DNA from: Inquilinus sp. KBS0705
GTDB lineage: Bacteria > Bacteroidota > Bacteroidia > Sphingobacteriales > Sphingobacteriaceae
Direction: 5' to 3'
NCBI GenBank assembly: GCA_005938025.2
Contig: VCCI02000001.1
Location: 186,001 to 250,000, forward strand
Length of the DNA: 64,000 nucleotides
The notes beneath the pieces were generated by a model. It searched no databases and was not told the DNA's origin. It worked only from the letters and a program-made list of their open reading frames with translations. This document shows, piece after piece, positions 52,719 to 60,709 of this stretch; positions within the stretch are counted from its first letter, which is position 1, and each line of letters opens with the position of its first letter. A program made the translations under genes and the position numbers.

Positions 52719-53018
52719 TCAATTAAAAGAAGGTGCCGAGGGCAAAAACACAGCGAAGTATACAAACAGTGCTATTACCGTAACCAGGCAGGTATTAAAC
52801 TGTCTTTTTTCTTTGATGATTAATTTGAAGCGGTATAAGGCGTAAAGTATAGCTATTTGCACAAGGGCAAAAAAAGCAAACCAGGAACAATGTATCACAT
52901 CATCTACATACGAATTTCCGTATTCACGATATTCGATCACCGCTTTTAGCGCCATAAACGCGTAAAATAGCGCTACGTTAAAAATGTATATCAGCCAGTT
53001 AACAAGCCTTTTGTTCAT
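52719..53018 (-). CDS. Small membrane protein, unknown
   Basis: A 99-aa protein with three hydrophobic helices (about 8-27, 42-65, 76-93). I recognise no family. It lies between the convergent DUF3891 gene and the LytTR regulator gene, 39 nt downstream of the latter on the same strand, so it may be the last gene of the LiaF-LytS-LytTR unit. Confidence 0.6.
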   Translation of the reverse strand: MNKRLVNWLIYIFNVALFYAFMALKAVIEYREYGNSYVDDVIHCSWFAFFALVQIAILYALYRFKLIIKEKRQFNTCLVTVIALFVYFAVFLPSAPSFN

Positions 53019-53057
53019 TGTATAAATAGGAAATAAAACAGCAAAATTTGGAAATTA

Positions 53058-53807
53058 TTATATCCCTAACACCTGTTTTAATTTTACGTAGCCGGTTTTG
53101 CTTACAGGTATCTTAGCACCCGACTTTAGGATGGCCAGGTGGCTGTCTTTTTCATAGGGATCCAACCGGGTAATTTGCTGTATGGCGATGATATAGGAAC
53201 GGTGTACCCTCACAAAATAGCGGGGGTCTAAAGTCTTCTCGAAAAAGGCCATGGTCTTATTTTTCAGGAAAGCACCTTCGGCGGTAATAACACTTACATA
53301 GTCGTCATCAGCTTGCAGGTATTCTACATCCTGCACGGCTATAATTTTTACTTTGGTGCCGGTTTTTACCACAATACGCTCGTTTTGCGCGGGCGATAAC
53401 GCGGCCTCTTCCAATAAGGGGTTGGTTTTGGTAACCGGCGTTGGCCCCGGGGGCGCCTGTGCCAAAAGCTTTTCTATCGCTTTTTTAAAGCGCTCTTTAC
53501 TAAAAGGTTTTAAAAGGTAATCTACCGCGTGTGCCTCAAATGCTTTAATGGCGTACTCGTCAAAGGCGGTGGCAAAAATTACTGCAGGCGGGTTATCTAC
53601 AAGTTCCAGCATCTCGAAACCGTTTATCTTGGGCATTTGCACATCCAAAAATATCAGGTCGGGCTGGTGTTGCTGTATGGCTTTAAGGCCTTCAAAGCCA
53701 TCGCTGCACTCCTGTATAACCTCAATTTGTTTAAAATCCTGTAAGTATTCTTGTACAACCATGCGGGCCAATGGCTCGTCATCAATAATTAAAGCGCTAA
53801 TCGTCAT
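53058..53807 (-). CDS. LytTR family response regulator
   Basis: A 249-aa protein: receiver domain (1-120) with Asp9/Asp10, phospho-acceptor Asp55 in IFLDVQMPKINGFEML, Thr/Lys (ATAFDEYAIKAF, LLKPFSKERF); and LytTR DNA-binding domain (about 145-249) with VEYLQADDDYVSVITAEG and FVRVHRSYIIAI. It is the partner of the sensor kinase whose gene overlaps by 4 nt (ATGA), indicating translational coupling. Confidence 0.94.
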   Translation of the reverse strand: MTISALIIDDEPLARMVVQEYLQDFKQIEVIQECSDGFEGLKAIQQHQPDLIFLDVQMPKINGFEMLELVDNPPAVIFATAFDEYAIKAFEAHAVDYLLKPFSKERFKKAIEKLLAQAPPGPTPVTKTNPLLEEAALSPAQNERIVVKTGTKVKIIAVQDVEYLQADDDYVSVITAEGAFLKNKTMAFFEKTLDPRYFVRVHRSYIIAIQQITRLDPYEKDSHLAILKSGAKIPVSKTGYVKLKQVLGI

Positions 53808-54838
53808 AATTGCGGTATTTTTATTATGGTTGTAAATATATTATCATTTGCATGAGTTTCCATCAAATCGTTGCGTGCAAATATTAAATAAAGGCGGCGT
53901 TGCACCCCGCTAAGGCCAAAACCGGTACCTTTTCGTGGTCGGCTGGTTTTTGGGTCGTAGGGATTTTGTATCATGATGATCAAATACTGGTCCTCCGTTT
54001 CGGCCCGTATGCTTACGGTAACGTCGCCGGTGGTATCATATAAACCAAATTTAATGGCATTCTCAACCAAGGGCTGTAACAGCATTGACGGCAGCATGGC
54101 TTCGCCGCATTTTTCGTCGCAGCTAATTTCGGTTTGCAGGCGGTGGCCAAAGCGCACCTTTTCAATCTCCAGGTATAAGTTAAGGTGTTGCAGTTCGTCG
54201 GTAAGGGCTACCTGCAACTTGTCGTCTTTTTTTAGTGTGCCCCGCAAAAAATCCGACAGTTGGTGTATCATTTTACGGGCCTGGTCTGGCTTAAAGCCAA
54301 TAAGCGCGTTAATAGAGTTTAGGCTGTTAAACAAAAAGTGGGGCTGCAATTGCTGGCGCAGGTTATACAGCTCAGCATCGCGGGCAAGTTTTTCTGCCTC
54401 GTTTTTGCGTTGCTCGGTGCGTTTTTGGTCAAGTTGCGAGTAAAACAGCGCGCTTATCATGGCCATCCAGCCTATAGCCAAAAACACCGTAAAAAAGCGT
54501 ATCACTAACGATTGCGCTAAAAAATTCTGGTAAACTTCGCCCATTTGGAAGAGGGGCATAATCCACCGGCAGCCGGCTGTACAGGCACCGGCAAGGGCCG
54601 CGCACCATATAAGCAGGTATATATAGCTTTCTTTATCGGGCTGGTAGTAACGCAGGTTGTTGTTAATAAGCCAGCAGGCACCCGATAGCAGTATGGCGCT
54701 TAACCAGCTATCTATCAAAGCTATGTACCAAGTAAAACCAAAACTATGTATAATATAAGCCTGCAAACTGGCCCAAACCAGCCCGCATATAGCAAACGCG
54801 CCGAATAGTTTTGATGGTGATAGTTGTGATGCAGCCAA
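53804..54838 (-). CDS. LytS-type sensor histidine kinase
   Basis: A 344-aa membrane kinase of the His_kinase (PF06580) family: four membrane segments (about 10-30, 38-58, 72-94, 112-132), coiled linker, phospho-acceptor His167 in LQPHFLFNSLNSINALIG, and a HATPase domain with PLVENAIKFGLY and GTGFGLSGVQRRL. No extracellular sensing domain is evident. It works with the LytTR regulator encoded just downstream. The upstream genes (DUF4288, LiaF-like) are on the same strand with gaps of 22 and 38 nt, consistent with one operon. Confidence 0.93.
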   Translation of the reverse strand: MAASQLSPSKLFGAFAICGLVWASLQAYIIHSFGFTWYIALIDSWLSAILLSGACWLINNNLRYYQPDKESYIYLLIWCAALAGACTAGCRWIMPLFQMGEVYQNFLAQSLVIRFFTVFLAIGWMAMISALFYSQLDQKRTEQRKNEAEKLARDAELYNLRQQLQPHFLFNSLNSINALIGFKPDQARKMIHQLSDFLRGTLKKDDKLQVALTDELQHLNLYLEIEKVRFGHRLQTEISCDEKCGEAMLPSMLLQPLVENAIKFGLYDTTGDVTVSIRAETEDQYLIIMIQNPYDPKTSRPRKGTGFGLSGVQRRLYLIFARNDLMETHANDNIFTTIIKIPQL

Positions 54839-54860
54839 AACGCTTTTTTATCTAAGTTAA

Positions 54861-55196
54861 TTAATTTTTTGTACCCAACAGGGCGGCTTTATGGTGTGCC
54901 CAGGCAATGTAGAGGTCCGGGTCGGGTGCTTCGTGTATATTGTAATATAGCTCGGTGCCATCGGTAGGGGCGTTTATGGCGTTTAATTCGGCTACATCAA
55001 TAAATTGCCATTTAACCGTTTGCTTTTGCACGTTTAAAAAGCTGTCCTGGTTGGCGTGGCCAATGTGGCTGGCTTTTTCGTATGCCTGGTACTCGGTATC
55101 GGCGTTTATCAGGCGTAATTGCTCGTCAAACTGTGCATTGTGGTCGCCATTACCGCTTACCACCCTAAAAACTAATTTTGCTACATACCAATTCAT
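54861..55196 (-). CDS. DUF4288 domain protein
   Basis: A 111-aa soluble protein starting MNWYVAKLVFRVVSGNG, with QFDEQLRLINADTEYQAYEKA in the middle, fitting DUF4288. Function unknown. It lies between the LiaF-like and LytS genes and is probably cotranscribed with both. Confidence 0.8.
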   Translation of the reverse strand: MNWYVAKLVFRVVSGNGDHNAQFDEQLRLINADTEYQAYEKASHIGHANQDSFLNVQKQTVKWQFIDVAELNAINAPTDGTELYYNIHEAPDPDLYIAWAHHKAALLGTKN

Positions 55197-55234
55197 AAGC
55201 TTGTATTTTGGTTAATGTTAGTTGTGGTTAATTA

Positions 55235-56086
55235 TTAATAGCTGCGGATATCTACCCCTGCAAATAAGGATATGCCTTTTAATACCAACACCTTATTGCT
55301 GGTGGCCGACAGGCTGTTTTTTATACGCTTATCATCCACACCTGCAAATACGGCCGACATATCGGGCACTACATGCCAGTTGGCCGGTACGATGATTTTG
55401 GTACCGCCAAACACTTGGGTTATATCAATTACTACACGGCCGTTAATATCGGCTTGGGTAAAATCAAGTTCGGTACCACCAAATACGTTCACAATCTCGC
55501 CACCGCGGAAGTTTTTTGACAGGATGGTTTTGTTTACCCCGCCAAATACGGCTACGGCATCTAAAACATCATCGTGCGATGCGTATACCGGCTCGCCTGC
55601 TGCAGGGTCAACCGGGGGTATAGTGCCTGTGGTATAATCGGGCTGGGTATAATCCGGTTGTGTATAATCGGCAGCGGGTGGTGTTGTGGTATAGGCACTG
55701 GCTTTATATTTTTTGTCCCAGTAATCGGCATCGTGTACGGTATTAACGGTGTTTTTCTTTCTAAGGATTATCCAGGCACCTAAGGCAATAATGGCTATGG
55801 GCCATATAAAATCGCCGGCATTATTAATATTCCATGTTAACATTAATATTACGCCCAAGGCTATGAGCACAGGCGATGATGATTTTTTGTAATTGTTTTT
55901 AGCTCCGGTATACAGGCCGGCAAATATTAACCACATTGGCCACAGGGTTAACCAATGGGGGAAGAAGAATAAATTTAATTGCTTAAGTAAAAGGTAAGCG
56001 CCCACAAGAAGCAGAATTACCCCGGCCATCACCTTGCCCTTAGTGGCCCGGTTTGGTTGCTGATCTATATTTATATTGTTAGACAT
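55235..56086 (-). CDS. LiaF-like membrane protein (DUF5668 plus LiaF C-terminal-like domain)
   Basis: A 283-aa protein. Four hydrophobic segments (about 18-110) form a DUF5668-like domain. A linker has a short repeat (YTQPDYTQPDYTTG). The C-terminal beta-helix-like domain repeats VFGG/VFAG motifs (DAVAVFGGVNKTILSKNFRGG; IVNVFGGTELDFT), as in LiaF of Firmicutes envelope-stress systems. In front of a LytS/LytTR pair it is a candidate modulator of that pair. It has a textbook promoter: TTTG, 19 nt, TAGTTTTG, 22 nt, ATG. Confidence 0.85.
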   Translation of the reverse strand: MSNNINIDQQPNRATKGKVMAGVILLLVGAYLLLKQLNLFFFPHWLTLWPMWLIFAGLYTGAKNNYKKSSSPVLIALGVILMLTWNINNAGDFIWPIAIIALGAWIILRKKNTVNTVHDADYWDKKYKASAYTTTPPAADYTQPDYTQPDYTTGTIPPVDPAAGEPVYASHDDVLDAVAVFGGVNKTILSKNFRGGEIVNVFGGTELDFTQADINGRVVIDITQVFGGTKIIVPANWHVVPDMSAVFAGVDDKRIKNSLSATSNKVLVLKGISLFAGVDIRSY

Positions 56087-56108
56087 GATTTCTATTTTTA
56101 ATCTGAAC

Positions 56109-56139
56109 CAAAACTAATGTAACATTTTACATATGCAAA
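56109..56139 (-). promoter_or_regulatory. Promoter of the LiaF-like operon
   Basis: On the minus strand TTTG (56139-56136), 19 nt, then TAGTTTTG (56116-56109), 22 nt before ATG 56086. Best consensus promoter in the window. Confidence 0.65.
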
Positions 56140-56260
56140 CGCATAATTGGCAATATCATTAAAGAAGTCGGTAAGTAAGGATAAATTGTCGGTGAAAAAT
56201 TAGCGGCGTGTGGATGGGTAGTTGTCTATTATTATTTCTGAGAGTGAGTTATGGTTGTCA

Positions 56261-56800
56261 CTATCTGTAAAAATTGTCCGAATCACCTCCGTTTAACAAC
56301 CAATTATCAGTATTATTATTAATGTATGTCCTTACATTCGCAAGCTCTTTTTCGTTACGGATTACTCTGTCATAATAACTTGATTGCCACGAAAAGTCAA
56401 TGCCATTTAGCATGGTATATTGCTTAACGGATGACTTATAACCTCTGATAATAGATGCTAAATCTTTTGATTGAGGGCCCGCCTTATTGATCTCCCAGGT
56501 CGTCTTATCGGGCTTATTAATAAACAATACACCATGCACATGGTCGGGCATTATTACAAATTCATCTAATTCGACATAAGGATGGTAAATAGGTATTTGC
56601 ATCCAGTTATGGTAGGCGATATCAGCAACTGGCGTCTTTTCTAGTAAAGCCTGACTTTCTATCCCGCTTTTAATTTCGCCAAAATATGGAACACGGTCTT
56701 TGGTGCAAATAGTTACAAAATACAAAGCGTGCGAACCATAATCCCAACCCGTTAACCGGGCAGACTGAACACGGTATTTTTGTTTATATTTTTCTTCCAT
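56261..56800 (-). CDS. REP-associated tyrosine transposase (RAYT), IS200-like
   Basis: A 179-aa Y1 HUH-family nuclease. The metal-binding HUH motif is His87-Val-His89 in MPDHVHGVLFI. The nucleophile is Tyr142 or Tyr143 in SSYYDRVIRNEKELANVR, followed by the C-terminal helix YINNNTDNW. YGSHALYFVTICTKDRVPYFG is the family's N-terminal strand region. RAYTs are domesticated single-copy transposases that cut REP hairpins at a GTAG foot; here eight GTAG-footed hairpins begin 5 bp upstream of the start codon, on the same gene's 5' side. The enzyme appears intact (all motifs, no frameshift). Its terminal inverted repeats as an IS are absent, fitting RAYT rather than an insertion sequence. Confidence 0.9.
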   Translation of the reverse strand: MEEKYKQKYRVQSARLTGWDYGSHALYFVTICTKDRVPYFGEIKSGIESQALLEKTPVADIAYHNWMQIPIYHPYVELDEFVIMPDHVHGVLFINKPDKTTWEINKAGPQSKDLASIIRGYKSSVKQYTMLNGIDFSWQSSYYDRVIRNEKELANVRTYINNNTDNWLLNGGDSDNFYR

Positions 56801-56805
56801 TTAAC

Positions 56806-57292
56806 GTAGAGGCGCGATACTTTGCGCCTTAATGAATGTGAATTTAATAAATAATTTAATAGCTATATGTATTAGAGGCGCAAAGTATTGCGCCTCTACA
56901 AAAGGGTCTTTTTTGAAATCATTGTAATTAACGTAGAGGCGCGATACATCGCGCCTTAATAAATAATTATACGGTTGTTTCTAAAGGAGAATGTGTACAA
57001 GAGGCGCGAAGTATCGCGCCTCTACGATATTGCCGCTTTTGGAACCATTGTAATTAATGTAGAGGTGCGATACATCGCACCTTAATGAATAATTCAACGG
57101 TTGTTTCAAAAAGCGAACTGTGTACAGGAGGCGCGAAGTATCGCGCCTCTACGATAGGATAGGCGAATATTTCCCACCTTTTGAACCGTTACAATCCCGT
57201 AGAGGTGCGATACATCGCATCTTAATGAATAATTCAACGGTTGTTTCATAAAGGGAACCGCGTACAGGAGGCGCGAAGTATCACGCCTCTAC
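56806..57292. repeat. REP/BIME array: eight GTAG-footed palindromes, four inverted pairs
   Basis: Plus-oriented REPs start with GTAG at 56806, 56933, 57059 and 57199 (about 26 nt each); inverted REPs end with CTAC at 56899, 57025, 57152 and 57292. Core hairpin: AGGCGCGA-TACA-TCGCGCCT (plus) or the same stem with AGTA loop (inverted). Spacing within each pair is 41-42 nt; between pairs 33, 33 and 46 nt. Pairs 2-4 also share most of the spacer (ACGGTTGTTTC), so the array grew by tandem duplication. It fills the 507-nt gap between the RAYT and aguA genes. Confidence 0.9.
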
Positions 57293-57307
57293 GATAGAAA
57301 ATAACCC

Positions 57308-58348
57308 CTACACCGCCGGCTCCTGCTGACTCAAGCAATGGAAACTCCCCAATCCCCAGATAATATCGGTCGAATCTATACCCACCACCTTCCTGTCGGG
57401 GAAACAGCCTTGTAAAATATCCAATGCCTTATCATCATGTTTGCTGCGGTAGGTGGGTACTATCACCGCCGAATTGGCAATGTAAAAGTTAGCGTACGAT
57501 GCTGGCAGGCGCTGGTCGTCGTATATCACCGCGTCGGGCATAGGCAGTTCAACTATGTTCAATTGCTTGCCGTTAAGCAGGCGCATGTTTTTAAGGGCCT
57601 GCAGGTTCTCTTGCAGCAAGTGGTAGTTTTCGTCATTTTTATTTTGCTCAACCACGGTAACTACCGTATCGGTATTTACAAAGCGGGTAATATCGTCAAT
57701 ATGGCCGTCGGTATCGTCGCCAACAATGCCATCGCCCAGCCAAAGTATTTGTTCAACACCGTAGTAATTTTGCAAATATCCCTCTATCTGCTGCTGGTTT
57801 AAATGCGGGTTACGGTTTTTGTTGAGCAGGCAGGCGGTAGTAGTAAGCAAAGTACCTGCACCGTTGAAATCAACCGAGCCGCCTTCCATCACAATACCGG
57901 GATGGTATACCGGCAGGTTAAAGTGCCCGCCAATTTTAGTGGGTATAACATCGTCCAGGTCGTATGGGGGGTATTTGTCGCCCCAGGCATTATAGCCCCA
58001 ATCAACAATGGCTTTTTCTTTGGTTTCGTAATTCACCAAAAAGGCCGGGCCATGGTCGCGGCACCAGGCATCGTTAGTACAAAATTCAAAAAACTCCACC
58101 TTGTTTAGGTCGGCACCAACTACCATTAACTGCTGTTTTGCAAATGCGGCCATTTGCTCGTCAACCACGTTGATGCGTACAATCTCGCCTTCGGTCAATA
58201 CCTTAATAAACTCGGCATATTTACCGTATATCATACCCAGTTTACCCGGCCATGATGCTTCTTTATGCGGCCAGCTAAGCCAGGTAGCGGTATGTTTAGC
58301 CCACTCTGCTGGGAAATGTAGTCCGGTTGGTATGTTGGATGATTGCAT
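57308..58348 (-). CDS. aguA: Agmatine deiminase
   Basis: A 346-aa guanidino-group hydrolase converting agmatine to N-carbamoylputrescine and ammonia. PAEWAKHTATWLSWPHKEASWPG opens it; CTNDAWCRDHGPAFLV, GIVMEGGSVDFNG and DGHIDDITRFVN carry the acidic and His active-site residues, and the nucleophile is Cys338 in GLGSFHCLSQQ. Full length. It lies downstream of aguB on the same strand with repeats in the gap. Confidence 0.96.
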   Translation of the reverse strand: MQSSNIPTGLHFPAEWAKHTATWLSWPHKEASWPGKLGMIYGKYAEFIKVLTEGEIVRINVVDEQMAAFAKQQLMVVGADLNKVEFFEFCTNDAWCRDHGPAFLVNYETKEKAIVDWGYNAWGDKYPPYDLDDVIPTKIGGHFNLPVYHPGIVMEGGSVDFNGAGTLLTTTACLLNKNRNPHLNQQQIEGYLQNYYGVEQILWLGDGIVGDDTDGHIDDITRFVNTDTVVTVVEQNKNDENYHLLQENLQALKNMRLLNGKQLNIVELPMPDAVIYDDQRLPASYANFYIANSAVIVPTYRSKHDDKALDILQGCFPDRKVVGIDSTDIIWGLGSFHCLSQQEPAV

Positions 58349-58387
58349 GTTTGTGTTGTTATTATCAAAACGTCATTGCTTCTTGAA

Positions 58388-58475
58388 AACCGTCATTGCG
58401 AGGTACGAAGCAATCTCCCTATAGGCATATTCGCATTGCACAGTTCTGAGATTGCTTCGTGCCTCGCAATGACGC
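58388..58475. repeat. Inverted CGTCATTGCGAGG...AAGCAATCT element
   Basis: The 26-nt ends CGTCATTGCGAGG(T/C)ACGAA-GCAATCT are inverted with one mismatch, around a 36-nt core. Related copies are at 36988-37085 and 50864-50980. Confidence 0.75.
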
Positions 58476-58481
58476 ATTGGG

Positions 58482-58568
58482 GAGCCCCCTCTAAATCTCC
58501 CCCGGTAGGGGAGACTTTAATAAATCTAATATTAAAAGCCCTCCCTACCGGTGAGGGTTGGGTGGGGC
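58482..58568. repeat. Inverted AGCCCC...CCGGTAGGG...GGGGCTT repeat
   Basis: AGCCCCCTCTAAATCTCCCC on the left and an inverse GGTGAGGGTTGGGTGGGGCT on the right, with CCGGTAGGGGAG/CCCTACCGG internal arms. It extends to the aguB stop. Confidence 0.55.
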
Positions 58569-59438
58569 TTAATCCCCATCAATTAAACGTTTCGTAATCG
58601 GTTGATAGCTGTCTATCCTCCTGTCGCGTAAAAACGGCCAGTGGCTGCGGTAATAGTCAGATTTATCCAAATCAAGCTCCATCACTACCACTTCTTCTTT
58701 ATCGGGCGTGGTTTGGTGCATTACGGCACCAAATGGGTTGGCAAAAAACGAGCCTCCCCAAAATTTTACACCAGCCTCTTCGCCTACACGGTTTACGCTT
58801 ACCACGTATACACCATTAGCCACCGCGTGCGACCGTTGTATAGTTTGCCATGCGTTGTATTGCTCAACGTTGGTAGCTTCGTCCTGCGTGGTGGCCCAGC
58901 CTATGGCGGTTGGGTAAAATAGTATTTCGGCACCCATTAGGGCGGTTATGCGTGCAGCTTCGGGGTACCATTGGTCCCAGCAAATTAATACCCCTATGGT
59001 AGCAAACTTGGTTTTAAAAACCTTGTAGCCTAAATCGCCGGGGGTAAAGTAAAATTTCTCGTAAAAGCCCGGGTCGTCGGGTATGTGCATTTTACGGTAT
59101 TTACCCAGGTAGCTGCCATCGGCATCTAAAACCGCGGTGGTGTTATGGTATACACCTTGCGCGCGTTTTTCAAACAACGATGCAATGATGACCACGCCCA
59201 GTTCGCCTGCCACAGCCGATAAGGCATCGGTTGAGGGGCCGGGGATAGCCTCGGCTAAGGCAAAGTTGTCGTAATCTTCTACATCGCAAAAATACAGCGA
59301 TGTAAAAAGCTCCTGCAGGCAAATGATTTGCGCGCCCTTGGCAGCCGCTTCTCTTACCTTAACAATTGCTTTATCCAGGTTTTCCTGTTTGTTTGCCGTG
59401 CAGCTCATCTGCACTAATCCCACTTGTACTTTAGCCAT
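58569..59438 (-). CDS. aguB: N-carbamoylputrescine amidase
   Basis: A 289-aa nitrilase-superfamily enzyme making putrescine, CO2 and ammonia from N-carbamoylputrescine. The catalytic triad is Glu43 (LQELF), Lys116 (KYRKMHIP) and Cys153 (GVLICWDQWYPEAAR). Full length. Upstream of aguA on the same strand. TAACTTTG on the minus strand (59443-59450) ends 4 nt before ATG 59438, so the transcript is probably leaderless. Confidence 0.95.
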   Translation of the reverse strand: MAKVQVGLVQMSCTANKQENLDKAIVKVREAAAKGAQIICLQELFTSLYFCDVEDYDNFALAEAIPGPSTDALSAVAGELGVVIIASLFEKRAQGVYHNTTAVLDADGSYLGKYRKMHIPDDPGFYEKFYFTPGDLGYKVFKTKFATIGVLICWDQWYPEAARITALMGAEILFYPTAIGWATTQDEATNVEQYNAWQTIQRSHAVANGVYVVSVNRVGEEAGVKFWGGSFFANPFGAVMHQTTPDKEEVVVMELDLDKSDYYRSHWPFLRDRRIDSYQPITKRLIDGD

Positions 59439-59442
59439 GCCG

Positions 59443-59450
59443 CAAAGTTA
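59443..59450 (-). promoter_or_regulatory. -7 element of aguB
   Basis: TAACTTTG on the minus strand, 4 nt before ATG 59438. Confidence 0.55.
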
Positions 59451-59456
59451 ATAATT

Positions 59457-59488
59457 ATTGAATTACTGATTTATTGAATTACTGATTT
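59457..59488. repeat. Tandem 16-bp duplication
   Basis: ATTGAATTACTGATTT occurs twice head to tail, with a partial third copy. Upstream region of aguB; probably a local slip duplication. Confidence 0.6.
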
Positions 59489-59601
59489 ATTGAGTTGTTA
59501 TTTCAATAGTTTAACTAATAAAGCATTGGTTGCCTTGTTTGTTGATAATGTTAAAATCTGTGAAATCGCTGTTATTAAATTAGTGTAATCCAAAAAAAAC
59601 A

Positions 59602-59609
59602 TAGCTTTG
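59602..59609 (+). promoter_or_regulatory. -7 element of the flippase-like gene
   Basis: TAGCTTTG ends 7 nt before ATG 59617. Confidence 0.5.
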
Positions 59610-59616
59610 CACCCGG

Positions 59617-60576
59617 ATGAAAGACATTGTACAAACCGAGGTGGACGAAACAGAAAGAGCCCTTAAGCCCAAAACCTGGAAAGATACCGCCTGGAGCATT
59701 ACCAAAGTTGTGCTTAAGTTTGCCGTAACATCGGTTTTGCTGTATTTTGTTTTTCGTAAGGTAAACTTTAACGATGTTAAGTACCGGCTTATACACGCCA
59801 ATTATTGGTGGATGCTGGCCGCCCTTATCAGTTTTTTTGCATCGATGGTGCTATCCTCCTGGCGATTGCTTAGCTTTTTCCGGTCTATCGACCTAAAACT
59901 CGACCCACGATTTAACTTCCGCTTATACCTGCTGGGCTTATTTTATAACTTTTTGCTGCCGGGCGGCATTGGCGGCGATGGGTACAAAATATACATCCTT
60001 AATAAAAACTATAAGCTGCCCGCTAAGAAGGTGTTTTGGGCCCTGATGTTTGACAGGCTTAGCGGCTTGTGGGCCATAGGCCTTATTATAGTAGCCCTTA
60101 TATTTTTAATACCGCAGATAGATATTCACATAGGTATACCGCTCAGCATTTTTATAGGCGGTTCAATCATTTATTATTTTGTGGCCTATAAGTTTTTTAG
60201 AGAGTATACCCGTTACTTTTTCGAGGCGCATTTAAAAGCGGTTGGCGTGCAGGGCCTGCAGGTGCTGGCTATCGTATTTATATTAATAGGGCAAGATTTT
60301 CATGGTAAGTTTTCGCCCTATTTGTTGTCGTTTTTGATATCGGCATTAGCCACCATTGTGCCTATCAGCGTAGGCGGCGCGGGCATCCGCGAAACGGTGT
60401 TTACCTGGCTTACCAAGTTTTTCCCGATGGAAAAAAGCCTGGCGGTGTTTTTACCCGGCTCGTTTTACATTATATCTTTATTAGTAGCCCTATTTGGTAT
60501 TTACTACGTTGTACGCCCCAGCAGGCTGGAAAATGGCTTGCCTAAAGCGGAACAAAATTCCGAAAGTGAAAGTTAA
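59617..60576 (+). CDS. Lysylphosphatidylglycerol synthetase TM-region/flippase-like protein
   Basis: A 319-aa membrane protein of the LPG_synthase_TM (UPF0104) family, about eight helices. NFLLPGGIGGDGYKIYILNK and SVGGAGIRETVFTWL are family signatures. Members act as lipid flippases or as the membrane half of MprF; no lysyl-transferase domain is fused here. Role in the envelope is inferred. Monocistronic. Confidence 0.9.
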   Translation: MKDIVQTEVDETERALKPKTWKDTAWSITKVVLKFAVTSVLLYFVFRKVNFNDVKYRLIHANYWWMLAALISFFASMVLSSWRLLSFFRSIDLKLDPRFNFRLYLLGLFYNFLLPGGIGGDGYKIYILNKNYKLPAKKVFWALMFDRLSGLWAIGLIIVALIFLIPQIDIHIGIPLSIFIGGSIIYYFVAYKFFREYTRYFFEAHLKAVGVQGLQVLAIVFILIGQDFHGKFSPYLLSFLISALATIVPISVGGAGIRETVFTWLTKFFPMEKSLAVFLPGSFYIISLLVALFGIYYVVRPSRLENGLPKAEQNSESES

Positions 60577-60709
60577 ATCCGTATTAAATTTTATTATAAA
60601 TTTATTTACAAAATAATAGCGCAATAGATGTTAAATGTTGCCATATTATAAAAATTCCGTAAATCATATTGCCTAATTTTACGTTTTATAATAACTAATA
60701 AAACCAAAA

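Noticed and set aside
56806..57292. CRISPR-like array of regularly spaced repeats
   Set aside because: Repeats alternate in orientation, spacers are similar to each other rather than unique, and no cas genes are present; it is a REP/BIME array.
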